Positions 9,119 through 19,219 of a stretch of DNA of 64,000 nt are shown here, piece after piece (position 1 is the first letter of the stretch; every line of letters starts with the position of its first letter). This DNA comes from Holosporaceae bacterium 'Namur' (lineage in GTDB: Bacteria > Pseudomonadota > Alphaproteobacteria > Rickettsiales > Midichloriaceae), in the NCBI GenBank assembly GCA_014116815.1, contig JACGYV010000003.1, forward strand, positions 1 through 64,000, in the 5' to 3' direction. The position numbers were made by a program, and so were the translations under genes. Under the pieces are notes generated by a model. That model saw only the letters and a program-made list of their open reading frames with translations, had not been told where the DNA came from and made no database searches.

Positions 9119-9610
9119 TTAAGTAGATATTATAATATTGTATACAAAAAGCTGCAAAATTTTACTCCTTTTAAATTGTTCTTCTTATATACTTTTTAGA
9201 TTAAAACCATTTTTCTTCAGATATAATAGAAATAATAAGCAACAGACCCTCTTATTCTCATTATTACATAGATGATCTTTTATAATAAAATATAAAATAT
9301 GTGCTGACTTCTCTTCTACAGTTTAATATAGAAGCTATTTATAAAATATTTGGTCAATGCTTTATAGCATTATTGCTTCTAATCTTTTACTCTATTTTAA
9401 AATAAATAAATTTGAAGCCTCTCTAATCGCCATTAATTTGTTCTTTAATTTCTCAATAGGAAGCATTACTTTCCGATAATCTAGTAGTTTAAATTTAAAT
9501 TTAAGTTTTAATTTACTAACTTTTTCGAGTAATCGGCCATTAAAGAGATCGCCTCTAGTTCATATAAAATAATAGCTATATTAAGATAGAGCTTTAATTA
9601 TCAGATGGTT
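9119..9610. other. 492-base gap without a recognisable gene
   Basis: Very AT-rich. The only extended frame is about 55 codons on the reverse strand (roughly 9392-9559, containing DYRKVMLPIEKL) between two stops. It has one late ATG, no good start and no family I can name, so it is most likely a gene remnant. The reverse-strand terminator at 9082-9118 lies at the far end. Confidence 0.4.
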
Positions 9611-12451
9611 TTATTTCAAACGTTTCCTTAAGACGGATTCTTTATCCAATTGGTTATATTCCTCTGCTGCATCGGCTATATTACCGATTGACCTGGAACG
9701 TATATTTACATATTCGGTTAACTTTGCAAGATCTCTTGTGGTTGTAAGGTTAGACATTGCCCCCTTACTTGTAAATTGGAACTCAATAGGAGTCGGCCTA
9801 TTTATCGGTATAAATGAAAATCTCACAATACTATTTATTACATTATTATATATATCATATTTAGCAGCAAATGCGCCCCCTACCCGATTGTTCTCAAGCG
9901 TGAAGTCCTCAAAACTTGCTATACCGTTATTTATTTTTATTCTGCCTTTTACCTTATCAAATAAGCTTTCTCCGTATTTAGCATAATAATCAAGTCGTTT
10001 TAATTTATCATTAATAGGAGTAGCAAGTTCAGGGATGTTTACCAACTGCCCAACATCGAAACCCTTAATTCCGACCTTTTTAGCTAATAATTCAACACTG
10101 CCTTGCATATTGGATACTAAAGAAGGCATGTTCATTCCGCTACTGCTTACGGAACCGCTTGCGCTTAAATAGCCCGACATATTGTTTACTCCGGTAAAGC
10201 TTTCCATAAGTTTCCCCGGATTAACATTATATAAAGCGAGGGAAAAGCTAATACTTGGTACAGGAGATAAAACAGCAACATTACCTCTAATGCTCGTTTG
10301 ACCGTCAAAAATTTTTGCATTCAGTTTATCAATTATAATAAGGCCGTTATTTAGCGTGCTTAAAAACTCAATATCACTTGCATTAAATTCATCATTAATA
10401 AACTTGCTTGCTTTCAGTTCTATGCTTCCTTCATGATTATTAGCACTAAAGAAATTAAATCCGTTAACTATTGCATCCTCTTCTTTTTTATCGTATAGGC
10501 TACTTTTACTTTCTTTTTCCTGATTTCGGAAATGAAGCACCAAGGCCTCGCGTAGTGAAGCTTGAGAAGGTAAAACATAATTTAAAAATTTAGTATCTAA
10601 AGAATCAAAATTAAAATTTAGGTTTATAGTCGGTTTAAATGAGGGTAAAGATAAATTTATCCTTCCGTCAAAGTCTGCAAATTCAGACTTTGCGGCAATT
10701 TTGTTTAAAGCAAGTAGATTAGGAGATATCCCAAGTGAAAAATCAAAATTATTATATTTATATTTATTTAAAGTAAACTCATCTACGGTAATATCAAAAT
10801 TTATATTCCCGCTAAATTTTCTAAGCCATTTATAATCGTCCGTATTTTTAGAATAAACCTCACCGGTTTTATCATAATCGCTAATGTAAAATTTCGTGAC
10901 CAGGTCACTCATCATTCTATCGAGGTTAAAATAATCACCGTCTACTTTATTAAATCTTAGCCCTGTATAAAGGCTGACTTTTTCCTTATCACCATTGCGC
11001 GCGCTTAAAGAACCTACGAAAAGTAAATTATCTAAAGCCGCCTTTATATCCACCAATTTAAAATTATTAGGAATCAATTCAGCTTGAGATTTAATAATAA
11101 ACTTTTTGAAGGAATATAATTTATCATTATTTTTATCAATGTTTAACCACCCTAAGAATTTCGGAAAATCATTAGAAACAAATTCCAGATCACCGATAAA
11201 TTTTGGCCTGATTGCGTTGTTAGTTATTATTCCTTTCAAGCTTAGCTCACTACTGCCGGGAAGCTTAAACTCAAAAGTATTAAGAGATATGTCGCCTGCG
11301 AAGGAATCAAAATCAAATATTAAATTCGTTATAAGCTCTGAATTTACCGTTAGAGAATTAACTTTAAAGTTAAAGAAAAGATCAATATTATTAAAAATTT
11401 CAGTATTAAAATAGCTTAACAATCCGTAAACTGTTTCCTGTAGCTTAACCGAGGTTGCGGTATCTTTATTTTCCCATAAGGCAAATTCATCTAAATTAAT
11501 ATTATCCGCCGTAATATCTATATTAGATTCAATATTCGGGTAAAACTCGGTTTTAGAATTTATAATAATATTTTTAATATTATTATAATTAATAGTTAGT
11601 TTTTTAATATTAAGATATCTTCTACTTGCTTCAACCTCACCTGCTATACTTAAATTCTCTTTACTTAAAAGAGTTTTTATATATTGCGAGCTTGAAAAAT
11701 GTTGGCTAAACTTCTCTACATCAGTAACTTTAGCAGTAATGCTCCCGGCAAGTTTTGGGTCTGAAATTAAATTCTCTAATTTACCTGTAAAGCTTATTTC
11801 TCCGGTTTTATCATATAATCTTACCGCTGCTTGCTCGGAAGAACCCTGAGCATCAACAGCATCAAAAGTTGCCGTAAAGTTTAGTGGTTTATGATTGATC
11901 TCAAAATTACTCCCAAGTTCAATATTTTTAGAGAACCAACCATCTTTGCTAAGTTTTAAGTTTAACTTCTCTAATACTCCTTTTTCCACTTTATCTTTTG
12001 TAGAACTTAAAACATCAATTGATGAATTTGTTATAACAAAACTATTTAAATCCAACTTTTCATTTAATTTATTTTCTTTAAAATTTTCTAAAATATTAGT
12101 TAGATTAAATTCACCGTTATTTAAGTGCAGATTTTTAAATTTAGCTTGTTCTAAAGAATTCGGCAGTGATAAAAGCCCGAAATATATTTTGACTCTGGAA
12201 ACTTTAGTAAGTAAAGCGTTCTTATTATTATTGATTGCTACTTTTTCCAGCTCCACATGGGGAAGCGGGAATATCCTGTATCTTACATCACCGTTAATTT
12301 TTACTTTTAGATTAAATTGTTCTTCAGAAACTTTTTCAACTACTTCTTTATATTGATTGAAAACAATGAAATAGGTAGCAAACTCTAAAACTCCCAACAC
12401 AATAAATATGATAAGCAAAAACTTAATAATTTTACTTGCTAAAGTTTTCAA
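9611..12451 (-). CDS. AsmA-family envelope protein
   Basis: 946 residues: one N-terminal membrane helix (about 8-28), then a very long periplasmic beta-rich part. The opening matches AsmA (EEQFNLKVKINGDVRYRIFPLPHVELEKVAI), and the C-terminal third has the AsmA_2-like pattern of SLALYNVNPGKLM, LSASGSVSSSGMN, then IKINNGIASFEDFTLENNRVGG. AsmA-like proteins are thought to form grooves that carry phospholipid between inner and outer membranes. It stands alone on the reverse strand; the reverse-strand terminator at 9082-9118 is the first one downstream. Confidence 0.88.
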   Translation of the reverse strand: MKTLASKIIKFLLIIFIVLGVLEFATYFIVFNQYKEVVEKVSEEQFNLKVKINGDVRYRIFPLPHVELEKVAINNNKNALLTKVSRVKIYFGLLSLPNSLEQAKFKNLHLNNGEFNLTNILENFKENKLNEKLDLNSFVITNSSIDVLSSTKDKVEKGVLEKLNLKLSKDGWFSKNIELGSNFEINHKPLNFTATFDAVDAQGSSEQAAVRLYDKTGEISFTGKLENLISDPKLAGSITAKVTDVEKFSQHFSSSQYIKTLLSKENLSIAGEVEASRRYLNIKKLTINYNNIKNIIINSKTEFYPNIESNIDITADNINLDEFALWENKDTATSVKLQETVYGLLSYFNTEIFNNIDLFFNFKVNSLTVNSELITNLIFDFDSFAGDISLNTFEFKLPGSSELSLKGIITNNAIRPKFIGDLEFVSNDFPKFLGWLNIDKNNDKLYSFKKFIIKSQAELIPNNFKLVDIKAALDNLLFVGSLSARNGDKEKVSLYTGLRFNKVDGDYFNLDRMMSDLVTKFYISDYDKTGEVYSKNTDDYKWLRKFSGNINFDITVDEFTLNKYKYNNFDFSLGISPNLLALNKIAAKSEFADFDGRINLSLPSFKPTINLNFNFDSLDTKFLNYVLPSQASLREALVLHFRNQEKESKSSLYDKKEEDAIVNGFNFFSANNHEGSIELKASKFINDEFNASDIEFLSTLNNGLIIIDKLNAKIFDGQTSIRGNVAVLSPVPSISFSLALYNVNPGKLMESFTGVNNMSGYLSASGSVSSSGMNMPSLVSNMQGSVELLAKKVGIKGFDVGQLVNIPELATPINDKLKRLDYYAKYGESLFDKVKGRIKINNGIASFEDFTLENNRVGGAFAAKYDIYNNVINSIVRFSFIPINRPTPIEFQFTSKGAMSNLTTTRDLAKLTEYVNIRSRSIGNIADAAEEYNQLDKESVLRKRLK

Positions 12452-12714
12452 GATTAACCCCTGGAACGTTGAAATAGTTGTTTATATTATTATTTAATAT
12501 TAAAGCTGCTCAAGAGAATGGTCAACAAAAAACCCTTTTCTACTTATTACAGTTCAAAAAAATCTCTTTTTAAACAAGCTTAAGAATAATTGTTAATTTT
12601 TTAAAACTACTGTTAACCGACACAGGCGTAAAATTATATAACCTGAATAGCTTTCAATATCATACACCTCCTGCAAGCACCATAGGAGAGGTAACTGTTG
12701 TTATATTATTTACC

Positions 12715-14685
12715 TTATTTACCTGCATGCCTGCAATTTTTCATTTCAATTCGCTCACACCAATTTCCATTATCATTCTCTCCCACAAGGTTATATTTTA
12801 TTGCATTAATTAAAGGGCGTTCATAAATATTATTTAATAACTTACTTTTACCCGGGTTTCTTGCTGTTATTACTGAATTTAACGGAGCTTTGCTGATATC
12901 TTTTGCTAATTCGTTTGCCAAAGAGGCGGAAATATTTAGCTTATCTTCGGCGTTAAACTCAAATTTTTGATCTTTGTTAAATTTCTCAATAAGCACACTG
13001 CCCAATGCAGAGTAAGTAATTGCAAGGACTTTAGCTTGGTTCTTTTCATCTAATTTTATACTATGGTCATTTTCTAATGCTTTGAAAGTTTCATTTAATA
13101 TTTCCTGAATTTGCTTAACTTGGGCAGTAATAAAATATTCACTCTCAGCATTCTTAATAATAAAACGCCTAGCATATAAGCTTTTAATCACATCTTCTAA
13201 GCGCTCGACAATCTCCCTTTCATTAGTCTCAATATTTCTTATGTTAGTATATAAATTATAAAACACATAAGAAGTTAATAATGAGCCGCAAGCAAGCAAA
13301 TATCTAAATACTATTGAATAATTATTATCAAAAGCCAGAGGATTATAGATTGCTAAACCGGCGGAAGCCGAGCAGAAAATTTTATATATACATTGCGCAA
13401 CTGTACCGCTATTTAAGTATTTATGATATAGTCCTTGACTAAGTGAAAAGTTTATAATCTGAGAACCCGACTTAGCTTCTCCTAAAAATCTATCATATAT
13501 TTTACTTTTATAAAATTTTTGCGGCTCCTTGTATAAGTCTTCCGCATTGCCCCAGCTCTTTGCAGTCGCTTCACTTAACTCTCCCTCCTCATACTCATCC
13601 TCAGAGAATTCTATATTACAGCTTAGTTCTTCGCTTGCATCATATTTGTGATCCGATAATTCTCCCGCATGTCGGCTCCACCTCTCGCTTATTTCCCCCT
13701 CAGCATTTTCTGCCTCGGAATAGCTGCTAATTTCGAACCTCCCTTTTTCACTACCGTCTCTTAAGCTTTCTTTCGATGCCTCCTTCTCTTTACCTTTACT
13801 TTTAGCATCCTCTTCAGTTTCAGGATGTTGCTTTATGGCTTTCATGGGCTCATTAGGTAGCTTTTTAGCTTGGTTATCTTTGGTCATAACCTCATCAATG
13901 ATAATTAAAAAATTTTCTATACTTGGTGTTAACTTCAGCTGTGCATGATTCGGTTTATGAGCACGAACTAGATTAGATACATAAGATCTTTTATTTATGG
14001 TGGAAGCGATAATCTCCGCAAATTCTTCCGCTATCCGGTTAGAGTACTCGTTATCAAAAGCTAATAAGCCTAGGCTGCCCTGATTTAACAAATATTTATT
14101 AAATGCAATCAACATGTTTAAAGTATATTCAGTAACTCTAAAATCATTCAAGCGATTTATATTCTTTACTCCTTTTAGAGTTAAAGCTTTTTCCAATGCT
14201 TTTGCAATAGTATCTCCTACTAGTTTATATGGTCGCTCAACTTGGTTTTCTATATCTCCTGCTTTATCGGCCGAGTATTTATCAATTTCCCAGAAGGTCT
14301 GTTTGAACTCGGAATATAGCTTTTTATTTTTTCTACAGTTTATATCGATTGCATGCGTATATTGATATATACTATGGCTTAAGGAAGTCGACACGGTAAA
14401 AATTAAGTTATTAAGCGCTTGGATCCCTTTATCGTATCTTTCATCATCCTCGTCCGTAAAAAGTATAATCCCTTGATTGCCGAATATCTTGGAGAATGAT
14501 AATGCAGCAATAAATATACTGGTTATTTGTAGCGGAATATTCTGCCAAGCAAAAGTTCCTACTTTTTTAATCAACCTATTTTGCATCCAACTTTTTATGT
14601 CATTTAATCCTTTATTTTCCTCACCTGATGTCCCCACCTCTTGAGTAAAATATGAATTCACAATATCTTTCCATTTGTGCTGCAC
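12715..14685 (-). CDS. large membrane-associated protein of unknown function with an acidic middle
   Basis: 656 residues. Two hydrophobic segments lie near the N-terminus (about 51-69 and 92-110) and another pair at about 430-485. Between them is a low-complexity acidic Ser/Glu-rich stretch (about 270-385). The parts after each hydrophobic pair look alike: a long helical region, then FDNEYSNRIAEEFAEIIAS in the first half and FNAEDKLNISASLANELAK in the second, each followed by a basic segment ending in Pro-Asn or Pro-Gly-Lys. This suggests an internal duplication. No family recognised. The layout would suit a membrane-inserted effector, but that is inference. Confidence 0.7.
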   Translation of the reverse strand: MQHKWKDIVNSYFTQEVGTSGEENKGLNDIKSWMQNRLIKKVGTFAWQNIPLQITSIFIAALSFSKIFGNQGIILFTDEDDERYDKGIQALNNLIFTVSTSLSHSIYQYTHAIDINCRKNKKLYSEFKQTFWEIDKYSADKAGDIENQVERPYKLVGDTIAKALEKALTLKGVKNINRLNDFRVTEYTLNMLIAFNKYLLNQGSLGLLAFDNEYSNRIAEEFAEIIASTINKRSYVSNLVRAHKPNHAQLKLTPSIENFLIIIDEVMTKDNQAKKLPNEPMKAIKQHPETEEDAKSKGKEKEASKESLRDGSEKGRFEISSYSEAENAEGEISERWSRHAGELSDHKYDASEELSCNIEFSEDEYEEGELSEATAKSWGNAEDLYKEPQKFYKSKIYDRFLGEAKSGSQIINFSLSQGLYHKYLNSGTVAQCIYKIFCSASAGLAIYNPLAFDNNYSIVFRYLLACGSLLTSYVFYNLYTNIRNIETNEREIVERLEDVIKSLYARRFIIKNAESEYFITAQVKQIQEILNETFKALENDHSIKLDEKNQAKVLAITYSALGSVLIEKFNKDQKFEFNAEDKLNISASLANELAKDISKAPLNSVITARNPGKSKLLNNIYERPLINAIKYNLVGENDNGNWCERIEMKNCRHAGK

Positions 14686-14805
14686 GGTTCCCTCCCCTTA
14701 CCTCTTTTTATAAGCTTGTATTCATGCAGATTAATACAGCTCCCCCAATATCATATTATGCAGTTTAAAATAATTGCAACAAATTAATTTAGAAAAAAAT
14801 TATTG

Positions 14806-16083
14806 TTATTTTGAATTAGCCAAAAGCACATCACCTGCAAGATATAAAGAGCCGCAAACTAAAATCCTTGCAGGAGCAGAAGAAGAGTTGAGGCAATAAG
14901 TAACAGCATCTTTTAACGATTCCGCAGCAAATGAGGAGAAACCTAATTTCTCCGCAGCTACCGCGATTCTCTCCGGCTTCTCGGCAAGCGGTTCGGATTT
15001 TACCTCCACCCCGACTACGCACTCCACTTTATCTTTAAAATGTATTAAAAATGATTCTACATCTCTATTTCTCGTCCGGCCGTTAATTAAGTAAATCGGT
15101 TTATCCTTCCACTTTTCCATCATTAATGAAAGCATCTGTGCACCTGCGTTGTTATGAGCTCCATCCACCCATAATTCCCAATCTTGGGGCAACATTTTAG
15201 CTAATACACCACTTGTTATATTTTGTAGACGCGCCGGCCACTTAGCTTTAGCAAGCCCGTTAATAATATTTTTATAAGTAATATCGAACCCTTCCAGATA
15301 TTGTAAGGCTGCAATTACAGTGCTTGCATTGATTATTTGGTGGTAGCCCTCTAATGCAGGGAGCGGGAAATCATATTCCCCCTCTTCATCAATGAAACTA
15401 AAATGATCTTTTTCACCTCTAAAATTCCAGTGCTCACCACAAGCAAACAGCGGGGCATTTAATTCTTCACATATATTTTTTATTACCCTGTAAGCTTCTT
15501 TCGGCTGCCACCCTACTATGCAAGGACGATTGTTTTTTATAATACCTGCCTTTTCATAAGCTATCTTACCAATCGTATCACCTAAATATTCCGTATGATC
15601 ATCAGAGATTGGAGTAATTATGCTAAGTAGCGGGTTATCAATCACATTAGTAGCATCAAGCCTTCCGCCCATCCCGGTTTCAAGCAGCACAATATCAGCC
15701 GAAACTTTTGCAAAGGCTAAGAAGGCTGCAACCGTGGTACCTTCAAAGAATGTTACCCCTAAATCTCCGGCGGCAATTCTGGTTTCTTCCATTATTTGAT
15801 ATAAATATTCATCGCTGATCTCCTCGCCTGCTATAGTTATTCTTTCATTGAACCTGACCAAATGGGGAGATATATATCTATGCACTTTATACCCTGCATC
15901 TTCTAAAATCGCTTTTAGGTAAGCAATGGTAGAACCTTTACCGTTCGTACCTGCTACATGTATTACAGGCGGAAGATGTTTATGAGGATTACCAAGCTTA
16001 TTTAAAAGTTCTCTTACTCTTTCTAAACCTAAGTCTATCGGCTTTTTACCGTAAGGTATCGGCCAATGCGGCATTTTAACCAT
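14806..16083 (-). CDS. folC: bifunctional folylpolyglutamate synthase / dihydrofolate synthase
   Basis: Adds glutamate to dihydropteroate and to reduced folates. 425 residues of the Mur-ligase fold: P-loop GTNGKGST at 45-52, LETGMGGRLDATN at 134-146, ITPISDDHTEYLG around 157-168 and DGAHN at 307-311 in the C-terminal domain. Length and motifs are complete. Transcribed alone, divergently from kdsA with about 80 bases between the starts. A 5-formyltetrahydrofolate cyclo-ligase gene at 27398-27946 belongs to the same folate pool. Confidence 0.94.
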   Translation of the reverse strand: MVKMPHWPIPYGKKPIDLGLERVRELLNKLGNPHKHLPPVIHVAGTNGKGSTIAYLKAILEDAGYKVHRYISPHLVRFNERITIAGEEISDEYLYQIMEETRIAAGDLGVTFFEGTTVAAFLAFAKVSADIVLLETGMGGRLDATNVIDNPLLSIITPISDDHTEYLGDTIGKIAYEKAGIIKNNRPCIVGWQPKEAYRVIKNICEELNAPLFACGEHWNFRGEKDHFSFIDEEGEYDFPLPALEGYHQIINASTVIAALQYLEGFDITYKNIINGLAKAKWPARLQNITSGVLAKMLPQDWELWVDGAHNNAGAQMLSLMMEKWKDKPIYLINGRTRNRDVESFLIHFKDKVECVVGVEVKSEPLAEKPERIAVAAEKLGFSSFAAESLKDAVTYCLNSSSAPARILVCGSLYLAGDVLLANSK

Positions 16084-16165
16084 ATATTTTTAAGATAAAA
16101 ATGATTGTTTCTCATATAAATGCTAGTTATATTATAGGACAAAATAAGTAGCTATAGAAAACTTT

Positions 16166-17005
16166 ATGCAGCAAAAAAGAATTAAGTTAGGTAACTTTGA
16201 AATAGGGAATGATCTTCCATTTACCTTAATTGCCGGCCCTTGCCAAATGGAATCAAGGGATCATGCGATGAAAACTGCAGAGGAAATTTGCAGTATAGCA
16301 AAAAGGTTAAATATTAACGTGATATATAAAACTTCTTTTGACAAAGCTAATCGCACATCACTCAGCGCTCAAAGAGGTATAGGATTAGAAAAAGCTTTAC
16401 CGATATTTGCCGAAATAAAAGACACTTTCGGCTGCCCGGTTATCACCGACGTTCACTCCGAGTTTCAATGCGAGATCCTTTCTCAAGTCATTGATGTACT
16501 GCAAATTCCGGCTTTTCTATGCAGGCAAACGGATTTATTAATCGCAGCCGGAAATACCGGAAAAGTTATTAACGTTAAAAAAGGGCAGTTTTTGGCTCCT
16601 TGGGATATGAAAAACGTTGCAGATAAGATAGCTTCCACGGGTAATGAGAACATTATGCTTTGCGAGCGCGGGGCAAGTTTCGGTTATAATAGATTGGTAA
16701 GTGATATGCGTGCACTTCCTATAATGGCGACAACCGGCTACCCGGTTATATTTGATGCCACTCATTCCATACAAGAACCCGGAGGAGCAGGCGCGCAAAG
16801 CGGCGGACAAAGAGAATTCGTAAAAGTTTTAGCAAGAGCTGCGGTTGCAGTTGGAGTAGCGGGTGTTTTCCTCGAAACCCATCCTGATCCTGATAACGCA
16901 CCTAGTGACGGGATGTGTATGATTCACTTGCATAAACTTGAGGCAATTCTTAAAGAGCTAATACAATTTGATAATATTGCAAAACAATATCCTTCCGATT
17001 ACTGA
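16166..17005 (+). CDS. kdsA: 3-deoxy-8-phosphooctulonate synthase
   Basis: Condenses phosphoenolpyruvate with arabinose 5-phosphate to make KDO 8-phosphate for lipopolysaccharide. 279 residues, with IAGPCQMES at 22-30, KTSFDKANRTS near 56, a GGQREFVKVLARAAVA segment and HPDPDNAPSDG near the end, all typical of KdsA. It implies an LPS-bearing outer membrane, unlike Ehrlichia and Anaplasma, which lack LPS. smpB starts two bases after its stop. Confidence 0.95.
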   Translation: MQQKRIKLGNFEIGNDLPFTLIAGPCQMESRDHAMKTAEEICSIAKRLNINVIYKTSFDKANRTSLSAQRGIGLEKALPIFAEIKDTFGCPVITDVHSEFQCEILSQVIDVLQIPAFLCRQTDLLIAAGNTGKVINVKKGQFLAPWDMKNVADKIASTGNENIMLCERGASFGYNRLVSDMRALPIMATTGYPVIFDATHSIQEPGGAGAQSGGQREFVKVLARAAVAVGVAGVFLETHPDPDNAPSDGMCMIHLHKLEAILKELIQFDNIAKQYPSDY

Positions 17006-17007
17006 TT

Positions 17008-17487
17008 ATGAGCGAATTTGATAAAAACATCAGAAAAATGATTACCGAGAACCGAAGGGCTTATCATGAATACTTCATCGAAGAATTATATGAAGCGGGA
17101 ATAGTTTTAACCGGCAGTGAAGCTAAATCTTTAAGATGCGGGAAGGCAAGCATTGTCGAGTGTCATATCTCGGAAGATAAAGGTGAGTTATTTATACACG
17201 GTTCATATATTCCGGAATATGATAAAGCGAAGTTATATAATCACTACCCCCGAAGGCCGAGAAAACTATTACTCCACACACGTGAAATTAAAAAGCTAAC
17301 CGGGCTTATTCAAAGAAAAGGATATACTGTCGTTCCGCTTAAATTTTATTTCAATTTAAAGAACAAGGCAAAATTATTAATTGCAGCTGTAAAGGGTAAA
17401 AAGCTCCATGATAAAAGGGAAACCATCAAACAAAGAGAATGGGATAGACAAAAAGCCAGAGTTTTGAAAGATAGCGGTAATATTTAA
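17008..17487 (+). CDS. smpB: SsrA-binding protein SmpB
   Basis: Binds tmRNA and brings it to stalled ribosomes for trans-translation. 159 residues with LTGSEAKSLR at 34-43, GKASIVECH, then HYPRRPRKLLLH and the basic C-terminal tail DKRETIKQREWDRQKARVLK. Complete length. Co-transcribed with kdsA. The tmRNA gene itself is not in this window. Confidence 0.96.
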   Translation: MSEFDKNIRKMITENRRAYHEYFIEELYEAGIVLTGSEAKSLRCGKASIVECHISEDKGELFIHGSYIPEYDKAKLYNHYPRRPRKLLLHTREIKKLTGLIQRKGYTVVPLKFYFNLKNKAKLLIAAVKGKKLHDKRETIKQREWDRQKARVLKDSGNI

Positions 17488-17556
17488 AGCTCATTATATT
17501 AATTAGAAAAATAAAATTATTATTGTATTTATCATAAAAACTAAATTTCCGAGCAA

Positions 17557-18564
17557 TTAATAATATATTTCCAAGACCTTGAATAATTCTCCCATCTGCT
17601 CTTTATCAACTAACCTATATAATTCGGATTGTATTTTCTTTTTGTCCGCTCCGTTTTTTATTAGCTGCTCTGCACGAAACTCGATCCCGCACTTTTTTAG
17701 AAATTCCCCTTGAGTACTAAACAGATATTGTAATTTTTCATTCTCAAAAATCTTTATAAGTGAATCAAAATCCACATGAGAAGTTAAATCAGCCTCCCCT
17801 ATATTATGGAAAATATTATGGTAAGTATTATCTTTCATTGCTTGCAATGTGCTTATAAAAGGCGAATTTATATAACCGTAATCAATTATTAACCCCGCCC
17901 CACCATAATCTTTTATAATAGTTGCGATTTTATTTGCATATGATTCCCTTACCGGTGAAACTTCTATGATATCATCTGCTTTGCATTCAATATCAGACTG
18001 AATTTCTACCCCTAAGGGCGCAAATACAAACTTATTTTCTTTTAATGTAATAAATACTTCCTTAAAACCATGCTTACTTTTAATAAATTGTTTAATAGGT
18101 AGTGCATCAAAAAATTCATTATTAATAATAATATTCGGATTAGGTTCAAGGTTTTCTATATCGTCAAGCCATATAAAATTATAATTATGCAGGGAGAGCT
18201 TTTGTCGTTGAATTGATTTTAAGCTTTCACTGGTTTCTATCATATATATATTTCGGATATTCTCGGCAAATTCTCTGATGTGCTTAGTGCCTCGCAGTAA
18301 ATCATCCATAAGGGTTCCCCTACCCCCACCGATTTCAACTAAATTAAATTTAGGCATACCAAGCTTAATCCAGGCATTAGCACACCATATCCCGATTATT
18401 TCTCCGAACATCTGAGTTATTTCCGGCGCGGTAATAAAATCGCCTTTTTTACCGAAAGGATCACGAGTATTATAATAATAGGAAATACATATACTCAAAA
18501 ACTGATCAAGCGGAATACCTTGGTTAAAATGAATCAGGCTCCTTATTCTCTCATTCGGATTCAT
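17557..18564 (-). CDS. MidA/NDUFAF7-type SAM-dependent methyltransferase
   Basis: 335 residues of the family that includes human NDUFAF7, which methylates an arginine of complex I subunit NDUFS2 during assembly. Visible are GDFITAPEIT at 41-50, the SAM loop EIGGGRGTLMDDLL at 77-90 and the NNEFFDALPIKQF motif at 148-160. The start overlaps the hdaA stop by 14 bases. The window also encodes NuoG and an NDUFS4-like subunit, so a role in complex I assembly is plausible, though not shown in bacteria of this group. Confidence 0.85.
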   Translation of the reverse strand: MNPNERIRSLIHFNQGIPLDQFLSICISYYYNTRDPFGKKGDFITAPEITQMFGEIIGIWCANAWIKLGMPKFNLVEIGGGRGTLMDDLLRGTKHIREFAENIRNIYMIETSESLKSIQRQKLSLHNYNFIWLDDIENLEPNPNIIINNEFFDALPIKQFIKSKHGFKEVFITLKENKFVFAPLGVEIQSDIECKADDIIEVSPVRESYANKIATIIKDYGGAGLIIDYGYINSPFISTLQAMKDNTYHNIFHNIGEADLTSHVDFDSLIKIFENEKLQYLFSTQGEFLKKCGIEFRAEQLIKNGADKKKIQSELYRLVDKEQMGELFKVLEIYY

Positions 18565-19210
18565 CAGCTAGATTCTCCGGCATATATTTTTCTAAAACTT
18601 TTTTAACCAGAGGAGCAGTAATTTCTCGCTTCTGCTCTAGAGAAAGCTTATCAATATTTTCAACAAGTCTTTTTATATACTCAAAGCTTCGTTCTGTACG
18701 AGTAAAAATATACTCCATTACATCTGAGGAAACAACTAGCTGCCGATCAGAAAAATGCCTCATCAATAAAGCTCTTAAAAGCCCATCATCAGGCCTCTTT
18801 ATAATCACTGTAGCGGTTGCGTTAATTCTCGACTGCAAATCTTTTAAATTATACCTAGGCAAAAACTCTGCCGTTATAAGCAAGCTTATTGAATGTTCCT
18901 TTGCAAGATTAATTTTATGAAACAGCTGATTTTCATCTCCGAATTGCTCAATATCTTCTAATATCCAAGCTTTAGCTTTAAGATTAAGCTCTCCATCATC
19001 ATAACTTATAAATTCACCGCCTGCTTCTTTAGCAAATATTTTAGCTAAATGGCTTTTTCCGCTACCTTCGGGGCCAAGTATAAGCATTCTATATTCAGGC
19101 CATGTCTGAAAACTTTTTATAGCCTTATAAGCTTCAAGGTTACAGTAAGAGATAATAAAATTCTCTTCGGTAAATTCTTTTTTATGAATAAATTTAAAGG
19201 TAAATTGCAT
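18551..19210 (-). CDS. hdaA: HdaA-type DnaA-related regulator
   Basis: 219 residues of the DnaA/Hda AAA+ family, without the DnaA DNA-binding domain. The Walker A motif GPEGSGKSH is at 46-54, a degenerate Walker B-like block AWILEDIEQF follows near 85, and a C-terminal region has RPDDGLLRALLMRHFSDRQL. In Caulobacter, HdaA with the beta clamp converts DnaA-ATP to DnaA-ADP and restrains re-initiation. The N-terminal residues MQFTF are compatible with a clamp-binding peptide, but no perfect consensus is seen. In operon with the AEC transporter and the MidA-type gene. Confidence 0.82.
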   Translation of the reverse strand: MQFTFKFIHKKEFTEENFIISYCNLEAYKAIKSFQTWPEYRMLILGPEGSGKSHLAKIFAKEAGGEFISYDDGELNLKAKAWILEDIEQFGDENQLFHKINLAKEHSISLLITAEFLPRYNLKDLQSRINATATVIIKRPDDGLLRALLMRHFSDRQLVVSSDVMEYIFTRTERSFEYIKRLVENIDKLSLEQKREITAPLVKKVLEKYMPENLADESE

Positions 19211-19219
19211 AATCCACCG

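Noticed and set aside
9392..9559. 55-codon open frame on the reverse strand
   Set aside because: No start codon at a sensible place, no ribosome site and no family; called a remnant at most.
12668..12697. Inverted repeat ACCTCCT/AGGAGAGGT downstream of the 656-residue protein gene
   Set aside because: No T run on either strand and a loop of about 11 bases; not strong enough to call a terminator.
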